Shown here: positions 36,414 to 46,762 of the stretch, one piece after another
Layout: each line of letters begins with the position of its first letter
How positions within the stretch are numbered: the stretch's first letter is position 1
Position numbers and translations under genes: made by a program
Assembly: GCF_014333425.1 (NCBI RefSeq)
Contig: NZ_JACRYT010000002.1
Coordinates: forward strand, 248,001-312,000
Length of the DNA: 64,000 nucleotides
From: Zhenpiania hominis
Lineage (GTDB): Bacteria; Bacillota; Clostridia; Peptostreptococcales; Anaerovoracaceae
Reading direction: 5' to 3'
Notes under the pieces: generated by a model
The model's database searches: none
Seen by the model: only the letters and a program-made list of their open reading frames with translations
What the model was told of the DNA's origin: nothing

Positions 36414-38791
36414 GCCGATACCTCCTGGGGCTTGGTGGTCATAATGCGGTACAGCTCCGTGTCCTTCGGGAACCGATCCAGGAAAGGCAGAATGACATTC
36501 CCGTAGAACAGAAGCCCCTCGCCCTCGCCGGAGTGGGTCACATAGGAAAGCTGGTGCGGGCTGATGTTGAGCTGCTTCGCCAATATCTGCCGGTCCCCGG
36601 ATGCCTGATTGAGCATATAGATGAAGTCGCTGTTCTCAAAGATGTTCTCAATCTCGCGGGAGGCCAGCAGGTCCTTGATATTTTGGGTGATCCCGGTGGG
36701 GATGCCGCCCCATTTCCGAAAGCGTTTCCAGATTTCCACGCTCCAGCTTGCAAGTTCCCCCTTCAAAAGCAGGTGGAACTCATCGCAGTAGTAGCGGGTG
36801 GTCTTGCCAGCCGCCCGGTTGACGGTGACGCGGTTCCACACCTGGTCCTGAATGACCAGCATACCGAGCTGTTTTAATTGTTTGCCGAGTTCCTTGATAT
36901 TGAAGCAGACCAGCCGGTTTGTCAGCTCCACATTGGTACGGTGGTTGAACACATTGAGGGAGCCGGTCACATACAGCTCCAAGGCCGCCGCCACGCGCTT
37001 GGCCTCCGGCTCCGGCTGGCGCAGCAGCTCGTCATAGAGGTCTTGCAGGATAGGCATTTTCTCCGGGTCCGGGTCGGCCAGATAAGGCCGGTACACATTC
37101 CGCACCGCGCGGTCAATGACGGTCTTTTCCACCGGCTGCAATCCGTCCTTGCTCCCCACCACAATGTCGCACAGGGAGAGGATGAAGTCGGCTTTCAAAG
37201 CCAGCGGGTTATCATCGTCCGAGTAGTTGAGGTTGATGTCCATTGGGTTCACATACTGGTTGCTGGTGGGAGAAATCTTCACCACCTGTCCGCCCAGGCG
37301 GATCACCAGCGGGGCATATTCGTCCTCCGGGTCACAAATCAGAACATCATCATTCGTCACCAGGAACACATTGGAAATCTCGCGTTTTGCCGAGAAGGAC
37401 TTGCCGCTGCCCGGTGTGCCGAGGATCAATCCGTTGGGGTTCTTCAGGAGTTTTCGGTCCACCATGATGAGGTTGTTGGAGAGCGCGTTCAGCCCATAAT
37501 ACAGGGCCTCCTTGCCATCCTGGAAAAGCTCCTGGGTGGTAAAGGGTACAAAAATAGCGACGCTTGAGGTCGTCAAGCCCCGCTGTATCTCGATCTGGTT
37601 ATAGCCCAGGGGCAGGCTGCTCATCAGCCCTTCTTCCTGCTGGAAGTCCAGCCGGGTGAGCTGGCAGTTGTGCTTTTGGGCGATGGAGCTGGCCTGAAAC
37701 ACATTATTGGCAAGCTGCCTCTGGCTGTCTGCGGTGTTGAGGACCAGGAAGGTCAAAAGGAACATTCGCTCGTTGCGGCTCTGCAAGTCCTGCAAGAGCT
37801 TTTTCGCCTCCGTCCCATAAGTGGCAAGGTCGGAGGGAATTATATCCATGTCATATCCGCTTCGGACCGCTTTCTTTTGTTCCTCGATTTTTGCCCGGTC
37901 CAGGTCGGTAATCTTGCGCTTGATGGTCTTGATGGCGCTCACCTGGTCCACCGACTGGATGTGCAGGTTCACGATCAGGCTGCTTTCCATGTCCAGAAAA
38001 TCCGCCAGCATCCGGTCATTCAGCTCCGGCGCGAGGATTTGGACGAAGGAGACAGCCCCGAACTTTTTCCCCATGCAGAAGGTCTTGCCGTTGGGGAAAG
38101 AGAAGGAGCTGGGCGCAATAAAGTCTTTGGTGGAGAGGCCGGATGGGGCCAGCCAGTCCCAGGAGAATTGAAATGGCTCCTGTCCATCCATGTGGAAGAT
38201 CTGATGCAGCACCCGCAGGCGCTCCTTGCCGTTTAACGGTTCCACCACCACGCCCAGCCGCTTGAAGTTGTTTATCACATCCGTCTCAATGCGTTCCAGA
38301 CGGGGCTTTGCCGCCTTCAGGCTGGCCGCCTCAATCCCGAAAGTCAGGTACTTGGTCTTGATAAGGCCGTTGTTGCCCTTGGCAAGCTGGTTTTGCAGCA
38401 TTTCCGTGTACTCAGCCCGGATGCTGTCAAATTCATCGCCCTGGGGTGGGATGTTGATGCTGTTCGCATAGCTGTCCCGGCTGGCAGTCAGGTTGAGGAA
38501 GGAAAGCTGAAATTTGATGGAGCTGTCGAAGTAGTTGAGGAAGTCGCACCAGCCTTCAAAGATGGCGGTTTTATCCTCGTTCTGCGAAAGCTGGTAGTTA
38601 ATATCCTGATACTGGACCGTCTTGGTGTAAAAGGTATCAGTGACACGGCAAATGCCGTCCGGGAACATCCGCTGATAAGGGATGCTGTCTTGCGCCGAAA
38701 GCTGCTTTTTATCGGTCTGGTTCGCCCTGGCGATGGCGGCCTCGATCAGTTTTCTCTCGGCGCGGGTCAGTTTTCGCTTTTCCGTTGACAA
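36410..38791 (-). CDS. virB4: VirB4-type conjugation ATPase
   Basis: A protein of 793 residues starting with TTG at 38791 after GGGAGGTG. Walker A is LILGTPGSGKSFSAK near residue 455 and the Walker B-like motif is TRYYCDEFHLLL. Additional ATPase motifs are ITQNIKDLL and IFENSDFIYML. It is the energising ATPase of the type IV secretion channel at the inner membrane face. The 5' end overlaps the prgI gene by about 80 bases in another frame, which is common for this gene pair. Confidence 0.93.
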   Translation of the reverse strand: MSTEKRKLTRAERKLIEAAIARANQTDKKQLSAQDSIPYQRMFPDGICRVTDTFYTKTVQYQDINYQLSQNEDKTAIFEGWCDFLNYFDSSIKFQLSFLNLTASRDSYANSINIPPQGDEFDSIRAEYTEMLQNQLAKGNNGLIKTKYLTFGIEAASLKAAKPRLERIETDVINNFKRLGVVVEPLNGKERLRVLHQIFHMDGQEPFQFSWDWLAPSGLSTKDFIAPSSFSFPNGKTFCMGKKFGAVSFVQILAPELNDRMLADFLDMESSLIVNLHIQSVDQVSAIKTIKRKITDLDRAKIEEQKKAVRSGYDMDIIPSDLATYGTEAKKLLQDLQSRNERMFLLTFLVLNTADSQRQLANNVFQASSIAQKHNCQLTRLDFQQEEGLMSSLPLGYNQIEIQRGLTTSSVAIFVPFTTQELFQDGKEALYYGLNALSNNLIMVDRKLLKNPNGLILGTPGSGKSFSAKREISNVFLVTNDDVLICDPEDEYAPLVIRLGGQVVKISPTSNQYVNPMDINLNYSDDDNPLALKADFILSLCDIVVGSKDGLQPVEKTVIDRAVRNVYRPYLADPDPEKMPILQDLYDELLRQPEPEAKRVAAALELYVTGSLNVFNHRTNVELTNRLVCFNIKELGKQLKQLGMLVIQDQVWNRVTVNRAAGKTTRYYCDEFHLLLKGELASWSVEIWKRFRKWGGIPTGITQNIKDLLASREIENIFENSDFIYMLNQASGDRQILAKQLNISPHQLSYVTHSGEGEGLLFYGNVILPFLDRFPKDTELYRIMTTKPQEVSA

Positions 38792-39143
38792 TGTGATACA
38801 CCTCCCTGTCTAACTGGTTCTGCCGCATGACAACGGCGTAAAAGTTCTTGGTTTTATAGGGCCGTTGCCGGGGCCGCAGGAAACACACCCGGATCATGTT
38901 GCGGAGTATCTTTTCCAGCGGCTGGCCGTTCTTCTCATACATCGCCAGCAGGAAAAACGGCAGCATGAGGATGACCATGCACATGGCCGCTGTGCTGGTC
39001 CCCACAGGCCCTTTGAGCAGAAAGAAAAGCGGCACGCCGAGAAGCGCCCCGCTCCCGAAGCAGACAAGCTGCCTCTTGGTGAGATTGAACATGACCTTCG
39101 TTTTTACTTTGGTCAGGTCTTTTGGTACTGGTACATAAGCCAT
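38709..39143 (-). CDS. PrgI-family conjugation membrane protein (VirB3-like)
   Basis: A protein of 144 residues, MAYVPVPKDLTKVKTKV, started after GGGAGG. The pattern VMFNLTKRQLVCFGSGALLGVP, then a second hydrophobic helix and a basic C-terminus, is that of PrgI/VirB3-like proteins that anchor VirB4. The C-terminal 27 codons overlap virB4 and are very basic and polar. Confidence 0.88.
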   Translation of the reverse strand: MAYVPVPKDLTKVKTKVMFNLTKRQLVCFGSGALLGVPLFFLLKGPVGTSTAAMCMVILMLPFFLLAMYEKNGQPLEKILRNMIRVCFLRPRQRPYKTKNFYAVVMRQNQLDREVYHIVNGKAKTDPRREKTDRGRHRQGEPDR

Positions 39144-39163
39144 TTAGAAACCTCCCTCCCGAT

Positions 39164-40033
39164 TTAGTGCGCCGAGAAAATACTCTTGGCGAGGCTTCCA
39201 GTTTTGAACAGGGTAAAACACAGCAGCACCGTATAGCCCACACAGCTCCAGATTGCGCCGATGATGTCATCATCCAGGGCGATATTCTCCACCAGGACCG
39301 CATAGATGCCCACGCAGACAATAATGAGAAATGCCTGAAAGCCCAGGGCCATCAGGGAGCGCAGGTAGTTCTGGCCCATGCCGCCCCATTCCCGGCCCAT
39401 CATGGCCGCCATCGGGATGGGAGCCACAGAGGTCACGAGATAGATTTCCACCATCCGGCCATAAATGACGATGAATATGCAGATGGTGAGCGCCCACATG
39501 GTAATGCCCACAAACAGGGATTGAAACCACAGGCCGAACAGCGGCCCCAGCTCCATCTCCATCAGGCGGCTCTCCATATCGGTGATAACGGAGCTGATGT
39601 CGATGCTGGCATCCGAAATGATAACGCCGGATGCCTGATTGACAACGCCCTGCGCCACATCAAACACACCCATGACGATGTTCCAGGTATTGGTGACAAT
39701 CAGGATGGCGCAGGCAGTTTTGAAAATCCACTTGAAAAAGACCGCTGTTTCGATCTCGTGGAAGTTATTCTTGTCGGTGATGATCTGGATCAATTCCAGC
39801 GTCATAACAAACGCTAAAATCACTCCGGCGATGGGGACAATGACCGTCTCCGAAAGGTTGTGGATCATGTTATAGATGCTGCCATTCCAGCCCTGGGGGG
39901 TCATACCCACCTGGCCGGAGATTTCAGCCACCTTCTGGTTGACGGAATCGAACATCCCGGACAGGTTGCTCGTGATACCGCCCACCAGAAGCTCCTTGAG
40001 CCATTCGGTTATGGCATCCCACAGAAAATCCAT
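39164..40033 (-). CDS. VirB6/TrbL-like channel protein, CD1112-like
   Basis: A polytopic membrane protein of 289 residues, MDFLWDAITEWLKELLVGG, with about six to seven helices. The motif MVEIYLVTSVAPIPMAAMMGREWGGMGQNYL is conserved in TrbL/VirB6-like proteins of Gram-positive ICEs (shown here in parts: VTSVAPIPMAAMMG and GGMGQNYLRSL). It probably forms the membrane core of the DNA channel. It lies directly downstream of the interrupted maff2 gene. Confidence 0.88.
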   Translation of the reverse strand: MDFLWDAITEWLKELLVGGITSNLSGMFDSVNQKVAEISGQVGMTPQGWNGSIYNMIHNLSETVIVPIAGVILAFVMTLELIQIITDKNNFHEIETAVFFKWIFKTACAILIVTNTWNIVMGVFDVAQGVVNQASGVIISDASIDISSVITDMESRLMEMELGPLFGLWFQSLFVGITMWALTICIFIVIYGRMVEIYLVTSVAPIPMAAMMGREWGGMGQNYLRSLMALGFQAFLIIVCVGIYAVLVENIALDDDIIGAIWSCVGYTVLLCFTLFKTGSLAKSIFSAH

Positions 40034-40052
40034 AGGGGTTTACCCTCCTTTC

Positions 40053-40081
40053 TGCCCCTCCCGCGCAGGACGGGAGGGGCT
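40053..40081 (-). terminator. Hairpin between maff2 and the virB6-like gene
   Basis: GCCCCTCCCG and CGGGAGGGGC form a perfect 10-bp stem. On the minus strand no long T tract follows, so it may attenuate, stabilise or process the transcript after the highly expressed small gene rather than end it. Confidence 0.45.
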
Positions 40082-40100
40082 GGGGTTTTGGGGTGACAGA

Positions 40101-40194
40101 TTAGCCGAAAAGCCCGGTGAGCTGCGGAACAAGCAGCATACCGATCAGGGCAACGCCGCCGCCAGCCATGAGCTGCTTCATGCCCTGGGATTTT
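40101..40194 (-). pseudogene. maff2: 3' half of maff2, cut off by the tet(40) element
   Basis: The minus strand reads KSQGMKQLMAGGGVALIGML, then LVPQLTGLFG and a stop. This is the C-terminal half of a Maff2-family small membrane protein. Its other half lies at 48312-48436. Joined at the shared AAA the two halves give a 71-residue protein, the usual Maff2 length. Maff2 is a two-helix protein encoded between virD4 and the virB6-like gene and may be pilin-like. This half has no start codon of its own. Confidence 0.88.
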
Positions 40195-40213
40195 ACTGAT
40201 GTGCGATAAAGAA
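40195..40213 (+). repeat. Left terminal imperfect inverted repeat of the tet(40) element
   Basis: ACTGATGTGCGATAAAGAA matches GCTCATGTACGGTAAAGTA, the inward reading of the right end, at 14 of 19 positions. It directly follows the TTT crossover and is the likely recombinase-binding arm. Confidence 0.7.
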
Positions 40214-40282
40214 GTAATAGAAGTGTAAAAAATTTTGCCGTTCCTATCCGGCACTCGCGCGTTGTGTCGGATAGGTCGGGCG

Positions 40283-41970
<1,688 letters not shown>

Positions 41971-42013
41971 TTGTATAGCGGCAAAAGTGTCAAATCTGCT
42001 TCTTTACAGCTTG

Positions 42014-42202
42014 TCAAATCGCCGGTTTTTGTGTAGCAGCGGCTTCCGCTTCCAGTACCCGCGCCATTTTGTCGGCGGCGGTGGTGGTAGTGTCTTTCTT
42101 GAAATAGCCGGACACGACAAGGACGGAATTGCCCATGCGGATTTCCGTCACACAGTCGGGGCGGCGGGCGGTGCGGGTGTCGGGCTGCTTGTTATCTGCC
42201 AT
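42014..42202 (-). CDS. tnpW: TnpW-like transposon-encoded protein
   Basis: I chose the start MADNKQPDTRTARRPDCVTE at 42202 after AAAGGAG. It has 62 residues. The conserved core is CVTEIRMGNSVLVVSGYFKKD, with a helical C-terminus (AADKMARVLEAEA). It matches the small TnpW family of Tn4451-like elements and precedes the recombinase gene, as tnpW precedes tnpX there. The function is unknown. Confidence 0.78.
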   Translation of the reverse strand: MADNKQPDTRTARRPDCVTEIRMGNSVLVVSGYFKKDTTTTAADKMARVLEAEAAATQKPAI

Positions 42203-42216
42203 AGGCAATACTCCTT

Positions 42217-43059
42217 TCACTCGTTCATCAGTTCTTTCAAAAGCCCCAGCTTGTCCTGTGCGGCCTTTTTGCGGAAATTGCCGCCGGTACAGCACACCGG
42301 GGGACACATTTCCAGCACCCGGTCATAAATCCGGGAATGGGCGGTGTCTTTTGGGTGCTGCAACTCTGAAAGCGTGAGGTTGGTCGTGACGATCAGCGGC
42401 TTGCGGCTGCGGTAACGGCTGTCAATCACATGGAAAACCTGTTCCAGCCCGTATTCTGTCCCGCGCTCCATACCGAAGTCGTCAAGGATTAGCAGCGGAT
42501 AGCGGCAAAGACGGGAAATATATTCATTCCTGCCCTCAAAGCTGGCGGCAAGGTCATTGAGGATAAGGGCAAAATTCGTCATATAGACGGGGATTTCTTT
42601 CTCCATGAGGGCGTTTGCGATACAGCCCGCAAGGTAACTCTTGCCGGTGCCGACGCTCCCCCAGAACAGGCAGCCCACATTCCCGGCGTAAGCCCGTTCC
42701 CAGTTCTTCACATAGTTGCGCGCCCGGATTGCCTGCGGGTTCTGGCCGTTGTCGTTCTCAAAAGTCCAGTCCCGCATGGCGGGGTCGGTAAAGCCCCGGC
42801 GTTTCAAGTCCTCTACGGTGTCAAGGTGCTTTTGCCGTTTCTCGGCGGCTTCCCGTTCCTCGCGGGCGGCTCTCTGGCAGTCGCACTCTGCCGGGTGGCG
42901 GTCACGGCCAAAGATAGCGGCCTTGTCCGGCGCAAAATAGGCTTCTTTCGGCTTATGGCACTTGCCGCAGTACAGTAAACCGTCCTCGCCGGTGTAGTCC
43001 TCCTGCTCCGGGGTGGTGGCGGTCAATCTGTCAATCATTTCTGAAAATGTGGTGTTCAT
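42217..43059 (-). CDS. DnaC/IstB-like AAA+ ATPase (helicase loader)
   Basis: The start MNTTFSEMIDRLTATTPEQ at 43059 follows AAGGAGGGAG. About 280 residues. The N-terminus has a Cys-rich zinc site (YCGKCHKPKE and CDCQ). The AAA+ domain has Walker A FWGSVGTGKSYLAG and Walker B LLILDDFGMERG. It probably loads the host replicative helicase at the element origin. Its start overlaps the stop of the repA-like gene, so the two are coupled as a replication module. Confidence 0.87.
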   Translation of the reverse strand: MNTTFSEMIDRLTATTPEQEDYTGEDGLLYCGKCHKPKEAYFAPDKAAIFGRDRHPAECDCQRAAREEREAAEKRQKHLDTVEDLKRRGFTDPAMRDWTFENDNGQNPQAIRARNYVKNWERAYAGNVGCLFWGSVGTGKSYLAGCIANALMEKEIPVYMTNFALILNDLAASFEGRNEYISRLCRYPLLILDDFGMERGTEYGLEQVFHVIDSRYRSRKPLIVTTNLTLSELQHPKDTAHSRIYDRVLEMCPPVCCTGGNFRKKAAQDKLGLLKELMNE

Positions 43060-43907
43060 AGGCTCTCTCCCTCCTTGAATGAGTAATCGGGGACGCCCTG
43101 TTTTGCGGCTCCCTTTCTGTCCCGGTCTGCCCACATACGGACAGCGGCGGCATAGTTGCGGTAATCTTTCCCGGTGGCGGCGATATACTGGCTCAATTCC
43201 TCGATGAACCGTTCCAGCCTGTCGGGGTACTCTGCCTGCAACTCGTCGTATTCGGTCTGTGACAGAAAAATATTCTGGTATCTGCCAAAAGCTGCGGGCG
43301 GCTCCCCACTCGCTCCCATTGTTTGGTTCTCTGTAAGGTTGTTTATAGTAGTTTGGTTAGGGGACGGTTTTCCGACCATCATAAGGTCGGTTTTCTGACC
43401 ATCAGTAGGTCGGTTTTCCGGCTCTGTGAGGGGCGGACTTCCGGCCATCAGTTGGTCGGAAAACTGTACCTGTGGCACACGCGGCACTTTCACATATAGC
43501 CGGTTCGGTGCGGAGAAGCCGCCCCGTTCCCGTTCCAAAAGCCCCGCCATGTCCAGTTCGTTAAGCGCCCCCTTTATGGTGGTGCTGCCTTTATCCAGTA
43601 TTTCGGCTATCTCCGCGATGGGATAGATAATATAAATCCTGCCCTCGTCGTCCTGCCACTTGTTCTTCTGGGAGAGGGTGGAGCGGTCTAACAGCAGCGC
43701 ATAGAGCAGCTTGGCGGTCTGGGAAATCTCCATTTTGAACAGGAAACGGGGATAGGGCAGATAGGCGGGCAGCTTCGTGTCTGCCGTGATATAATCAGCG
43801 ATAGTATCACCTCCCTGTGTTCGGGTTGATTTTGGCGGTTTGTACGCATTTAGAACGCCGTTTCCGGAGGAAAAGGATAAATGTATCGCACACCCTTTGA
43901 CACCCAC
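43056..43907 (-). CDS. repA: RepA_N-type replication initiator of the tet(40) element
   Basis: The conserved N-terminal domain begins at DYITADTKLPAYLPYPRFLF. It continues with TAKLLYALLLDRSTLSQKN and the winged helix EIAEILDKGSTTIKGALNELD. A polar linker rich in N, T and P follows, then a C-terminal DnaD-like helical domain (LQAEYPDRLERFIEELSQYI). The true start is unclear: a GGGAGGTG site lies just before ADYITAD but no ATG follows it, so an ATC start near 43800 or the upstream ATG at 43907 are both possible. It suggests plasmid-like replication after excision. Confidence 0.83.
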   Translation of the reverse strand: MGVKGCAIHLSFSSGNGVLNAYKPPKSTRTQGGDTIADYITADTKLPAYLPYPRFLFKMEISQTAKLLYALLLDRSTLSQKNKWQDDEGRIYIIYPIAEIAEILDKGSTTIKGALNELDMAGLLERERGGFSAPNRLYVKVPRVPQVQFSDQLMAGSPPLTEPENRPTDGQKTDLMMVGKPSPNQTTINNLTENQTMGASGEPPAAFGRYQNIFLSQTEYDELQAEYPDRLERFIEELSQYIAATGKDYRNYAAAVRMWADRDRKGAAKQGVPDYSFKEGESL

Positions 43908-43922
43908 GAAAAAAGCCTTGAT

Positions 43923-44309
43923 TTATGCGGGTTTGAAAGGCTCTAAAGCGTGACATTTATGCCTTTGTTTCCGTTTTCGCTCGGCGGCTTTGATTTTCTT
44001 CATGCGTCCGGCGCAGTCGGGGCAGTATTTTCCCCGGTTGGATTTGGGGACAAAGGCCGCGCCGCAGACGGCGCACCGTTTCCGGCTCCCCCGGTACAAG
44101 AGGGCTGCGGCCAGTTCCCCGTCAAGGGGCAGGACAGCCACACGGAACCACCGGCACATGAGGGAAAGGGAAATGCTCTGGACGCACACGCAAGGCTCCC
44201 CGTCATCTAACAGCAGACAGTTCCCTCCATCGTAGTTACAGCACTCATGCACCAGCCGCCGCGCCCGCCGGTGCTGTCGGTAGTCCATGCGGGGCAGCTT
44301 ATCGTTCAT
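43923..44309 (-). CDS. Cysteine-rich VLP-domain protein (nested-element copy)
   Basis: The start MNDKLPRMDYRQHRRARRL at 44309 follows AAAGGAGC. About 128 residues. It shares CCNYDGGNCLLLDDGEPCVC and AVLP with the ICE protein at 30616-30975, followed by CAVCGAAFVPKS and YCPDCAGRM zinc sites and a basic tail. The stop-start overlap with the relaxase gene places it in the mobilisation operon. The presence of this family in both elements suggests a shared transfer-linked role. Confidence 0.78.
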   Translation of the reverse strand: MNDKLPRMDYRQHRRARRLVHECCNYDGGNCLLLDDGEPCVCVQSISLSLMCRWFRVAVLPLDGELAAALLYRGSRKRCAVCGAAFVPKSNRGKYCPDCAGRMKKIKAAERKRKQRHKCHALEPFKPA

Positions 44310-45924
44310 GGCTCTGCTCCTTTCTGCGGCGGGGTTCCTCCCGGCGCAAAATCTGGTCGATGTTCCGCTTGACGGTCTGCAACTCCGCATACCGCTGTTT
44401 CTGTTCGTGGTAGGTGTTATACAGGCCGGATTTCTTGGAAACAAGCTGCTCGATCTCGTCCCGCAACGCTTTCCGGGCGGGCAGCTTGGTAATACCATGC
44501 GCCTTGAAATACCGGGCGGCTGCGTCGGCTATGATAAAGTCGCTCTCATGCGCCTGCCGGTATGCGGCGCGGGCTTTCTCGGATTTCTGCGCTTTCAGCC
44601 CGTCGCGGGCGGGCTTGGTCTTGGCGTAGGCAAGCACCTGCCGCTGCAACTCCTTTTTCCCTTGTAGCTTCGTTTCCAGTGCTTTCAGTTCGCCGCTGGT
44701 CTGGCGCATTTCCTGATAGGCAGTATCAACGGCGGCTTCTAACTGCTCCGGGGAAGTAAAGCCGTATTCCTGATACACATTCAGCGTCGCGGCCATCTGT
44801 TTGAGGTTGTGCATGGTCGCCCAGCGTTCATAGCCCCGGCCTTTGCCCTCGGCTTTCTTCTGCTCAATGTCCACAAGCCGCTGCACATTCGGGGCGGTTC
44901 GGGCGGCTCTGTCTGCCCGCAGTTGGTCTTTGATAGAGGGCGGCGTACTGGATATAGCTGCGGCCTTTTCTGCGGTTCTGGCGGCGTTCTGTTCCAAAAC
45001 GGCAAGGACAGCGGCGCGTTCAAAATCGTCGCCCAGCTTGCGGGCGGTAATGGGCTTTGTCCTGTCTGGCGTGAGGTAACTAAGCCGCCCCCGGCTCTCC
45101 TTGACGGCCACGCCCTCCCGCAGCAGCAGAGAGGAAAAGTCCTCGAATGAGGCCGCCGCAGACAGCGCGGCGCGTATGGTCTGCCGCAGCTTCTCCTTGT
45201 TCGTTTCAAACTTGGTCTGCCGGGGCGTGATACCGCCTGCAATCATGGGGGCGTTCTGCTTATCCAGCGCGGCCTGTCCCTTTTTCTGCGCCCAATACTC
45301 TCGGTCTGTGACGCGGTTCTTGCTGCCGTTCAAGAGGTCGATTTGATAAAGCCCCTCCCGGTGGCACATCTCCATGACTTCGGACTTGAAGTAGCGCAAG
45401 GCCGCGTCGGTACAGCGGTGCTTGCACCCGGCTTTCGTGTCGGCTGGCCTGTCCATGTAGGGCAGGAACGGCACTTCCTCAATCCGCAGGCTGTTAATGA
45501 CGATATGCACATGGATATTGCCGCTGTGGTTATGCCCGTCCGGGTGAGTGCATACAAGGGCTTGGTGGCCGGGGAAATGTTCGGCGCAAAACTTCTCGCC
45601 CAATGCCTGCGCCCGGTCTACGGTCAAGCCGTTGTCCGGCCCGTCCCGTGGGTCAAAGCTGATGATATAGTGGTGGCTTTTCACATCTTCCCGCCGCTGG
45701 TTTTTCTCATAGCGGAGATTTGCCCGCATACACGCAACGGCAAAATCCTCCCCGCCGCAGTTCAGCGTGGACAGCCGGTAGTCCTCGCGGGGGATAAGCC
45801 TGCCGGTTTCATCAAGGACGGGCTTCATGGTAAACTCGTCATGCTCAAACAGCAGATACTGTTCGGCGGCTCCGTAGTCGGCGTTTTTAGAGTTGATATG
45901 CTTGAGTGTTGCCAACCGCGTCAC
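44299..45924 (-). CDS. MobP-type relaxase of the tet(40) element
   Basis: A protein of 541 residues beginning with GTG at 45924 (MTRLATLKHINSKNADYGAA). The nicking domain has the three-His motif around CTHPDGHNHSGNIHVHIV, and a candidate Tyr in the NADYGAAEQYLLF region. The C-terminal half is a long basic coiled coil, like that of the ICE relaxase but clearly diverged. With the MobC gene that overlaps it, it would nick the element's own origin of transfer and allow mobilisation through the ICE coupling protein. Confidence 0.9.
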   Translation of the reverse strand: MTRLATLKHINSKNADYGAAEQYLLFEHDEFTMKPVLDETGRLIPREDYRLSTLNCGGEDFAVACMRANLRYEKNQRREDVKSHHYIISFDPRDGPDNGLTVDRAQALGEKFCAEHFPGHQALVCTHPDGHNHSGNIHVHIVINSLRIEEVPFLPYMDRPADTKAGCKHRCTDAALRYFKSEVMEMCHREGLYQIDLLNGSKNRVTDREYWAQKKGQAALDKQNAPMIAGGITPRQTKFETNKEKLRQTIRAALSAAASFEDFSSLLLREGVAVKESRGRLSYLTPDRTKPITARKLGDDFERAAVLAVLEQNAARTAEKAAAISSTPPSIKDQLRADRAARTAPNVQRLVDIEQKKAEGKGRGYERWATMHNLKQMAATLNVYQEYGFTSPEQLEAAVDTAYQEMRQTSGELKALETKLQGKKELQRQVLAYAKTKPARDGLKAQKSEKARAAYRQAHESDFIIADAAARYFKAHGITKLPARKALRDEIEQLVSKKSGLYNTYHEQKQRYAELQTVKRNIDQILRREEPRRRKEQSHER

Positions 45925-46285
45925 CTACTTTCTGTAAGACTTCATACTTGAGGGCGGCAAGGTCGGCTATGGCGGCGCGTACCTCGCCGGACAGCGCGTT
46001 GTAGGGTGCGCCGTACTCGTTCAGACACCGGGCTATCTGGTTAAGGTTGCCGCCGATTTTGCCGTACTCGGCTGTGAGTTTCCCGACAGCGGAAAGCAGC
46101 TCGTCATTGACCGCTGATACATGGATAACGGGGCGTATGGCGGTGCGCCGTATCGCCTGCCGGAGAAATTCGGACTGGCTGATACCATAGGGCGCAAGCC
46201 GCGCTGTGAAGTCGGCGTATTCATCTTCGGACAGCCGGGTTTTCACAACGCGGCTGCGGTGGGGTGTGTTGTATCGCTTCGGCAT
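45887..46285 (-). CDS. mobC: MobC relaxosome protein of the tet(40) element
   Basis: The start MPKRYNTPHRSRVVKTRLS at 46285 follows GAGGAGG. About 132 residues. The DNA-binding N-terminus (VVKTRLSEDEYADFTARLAPYGISQSEF) is followed by the MobC motif EYGKIGGNLNQIARCLNEYG. It overlaps the relaxase start. The transfer origin probably lies immediately upstream, in the repeat-rich gap 46286-46680. Confidence 0.87.
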   Translation of the reverse strand: MPKRYNTPHRSRVVKTRLSEDEYADFTARLAPYGISQSEFLRQAIRRTAIRPVIHVSAVNDELLSAVGKLTAEYGKIGGNLNQIARCLNEYGAPYNALSGEVRAAIADLAALKYEVLQKVGDAVGNTQAYQL

Positions 46286-46295
46286 AGGCTGAAAA

Positions 46296-46525
46296 CCTCC
46301 TCTCACTATTCCTATTGCTGAATTTTTTCGGATTTTGGGCGGAGAATTTTTCCCCTCACTCCTCCTATTGGGCAACTTTTTTCTACTTTGGGCGGAGAAA
46401 TCTCTCTACCCCTTTCATTGCTGAACTTTTCGGGAAATAACAAAAATTTTTTTGCGTTTGGGGTAAAAAACTCTCTACTTCTCCCATTGGGCAACTTTTT
46501 GGAAAATAACAAAAACTGTTTTCAG
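46296..46525. repeat. Imperfect tandem repeats upstream of mobC
   Basis: Four units of about 50-70 bases each contain a TTGCTGAA or TTGGGCAACTTTTT core. They begin near 46308, 46368, 46418 and 46487. Paired motifs TTTGGGCGGAGAA and GGAAATAACAAAAA recur within them. The gap 46286-46680 holds no gene. Its position upstream of mobC and the relaxase makes it a candidate origin of transfer or iteron region. Confidence 0.55.
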
Positions 46526-46637
46526 TTTTTTCGCCCGCAAGGGCGCAAAGCAGGGTTTGGGGAAGGCACTCCCCAACAAGTTTCCCGCGAGGGGCAAAAC
46601 CGCAGAATTGCGGATTTTGGCACCGTGGTAGAAACTT

Positions 46638-46670
46638 GCTCTCGCTCTCGCTCTCGCTCTCGCTCTCGCT
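46638..46670. repeat. Hexanucleotide microsatellite (GCTCTC)n
   Basis: Five and a half copies of GCTCTC run to within ten bases of the -35 box of the tet(40) leader promoter. Slippage here would change the upstream promoter context but not a protein. Confidence 0.85.
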
Positions 46671-46680
46671 TCTCTTTACA

Positions 46681-46709
46681 TTGACAACACAAAGCCCATT
46701 TGCTATAAT
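46681..46709 (+). promoter_or_regulatory. Consensus sigma-A promoter of the tet(40) unit
   Basis: TTGACA at 46681-46686 and TATAAT at 46704-46709 are separated by exactly 17 bases. The promoter drives the leader and tet(40). Confidence 0.88.
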
Positions 46710-46762
46710 ATCGCGAAGAAGAACAGCCATGTTGTTCTAATTTCAGTATCGGAGGTATTCAT

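Noticed and set aside
46383..46730. Minus-strand open frame with a Ser-Glu repeat run
   Set aside because: The repeat is only the translation of the GCTCTC microsatellite. The frame crosses the tet(40) promoter and has no ribosome site.
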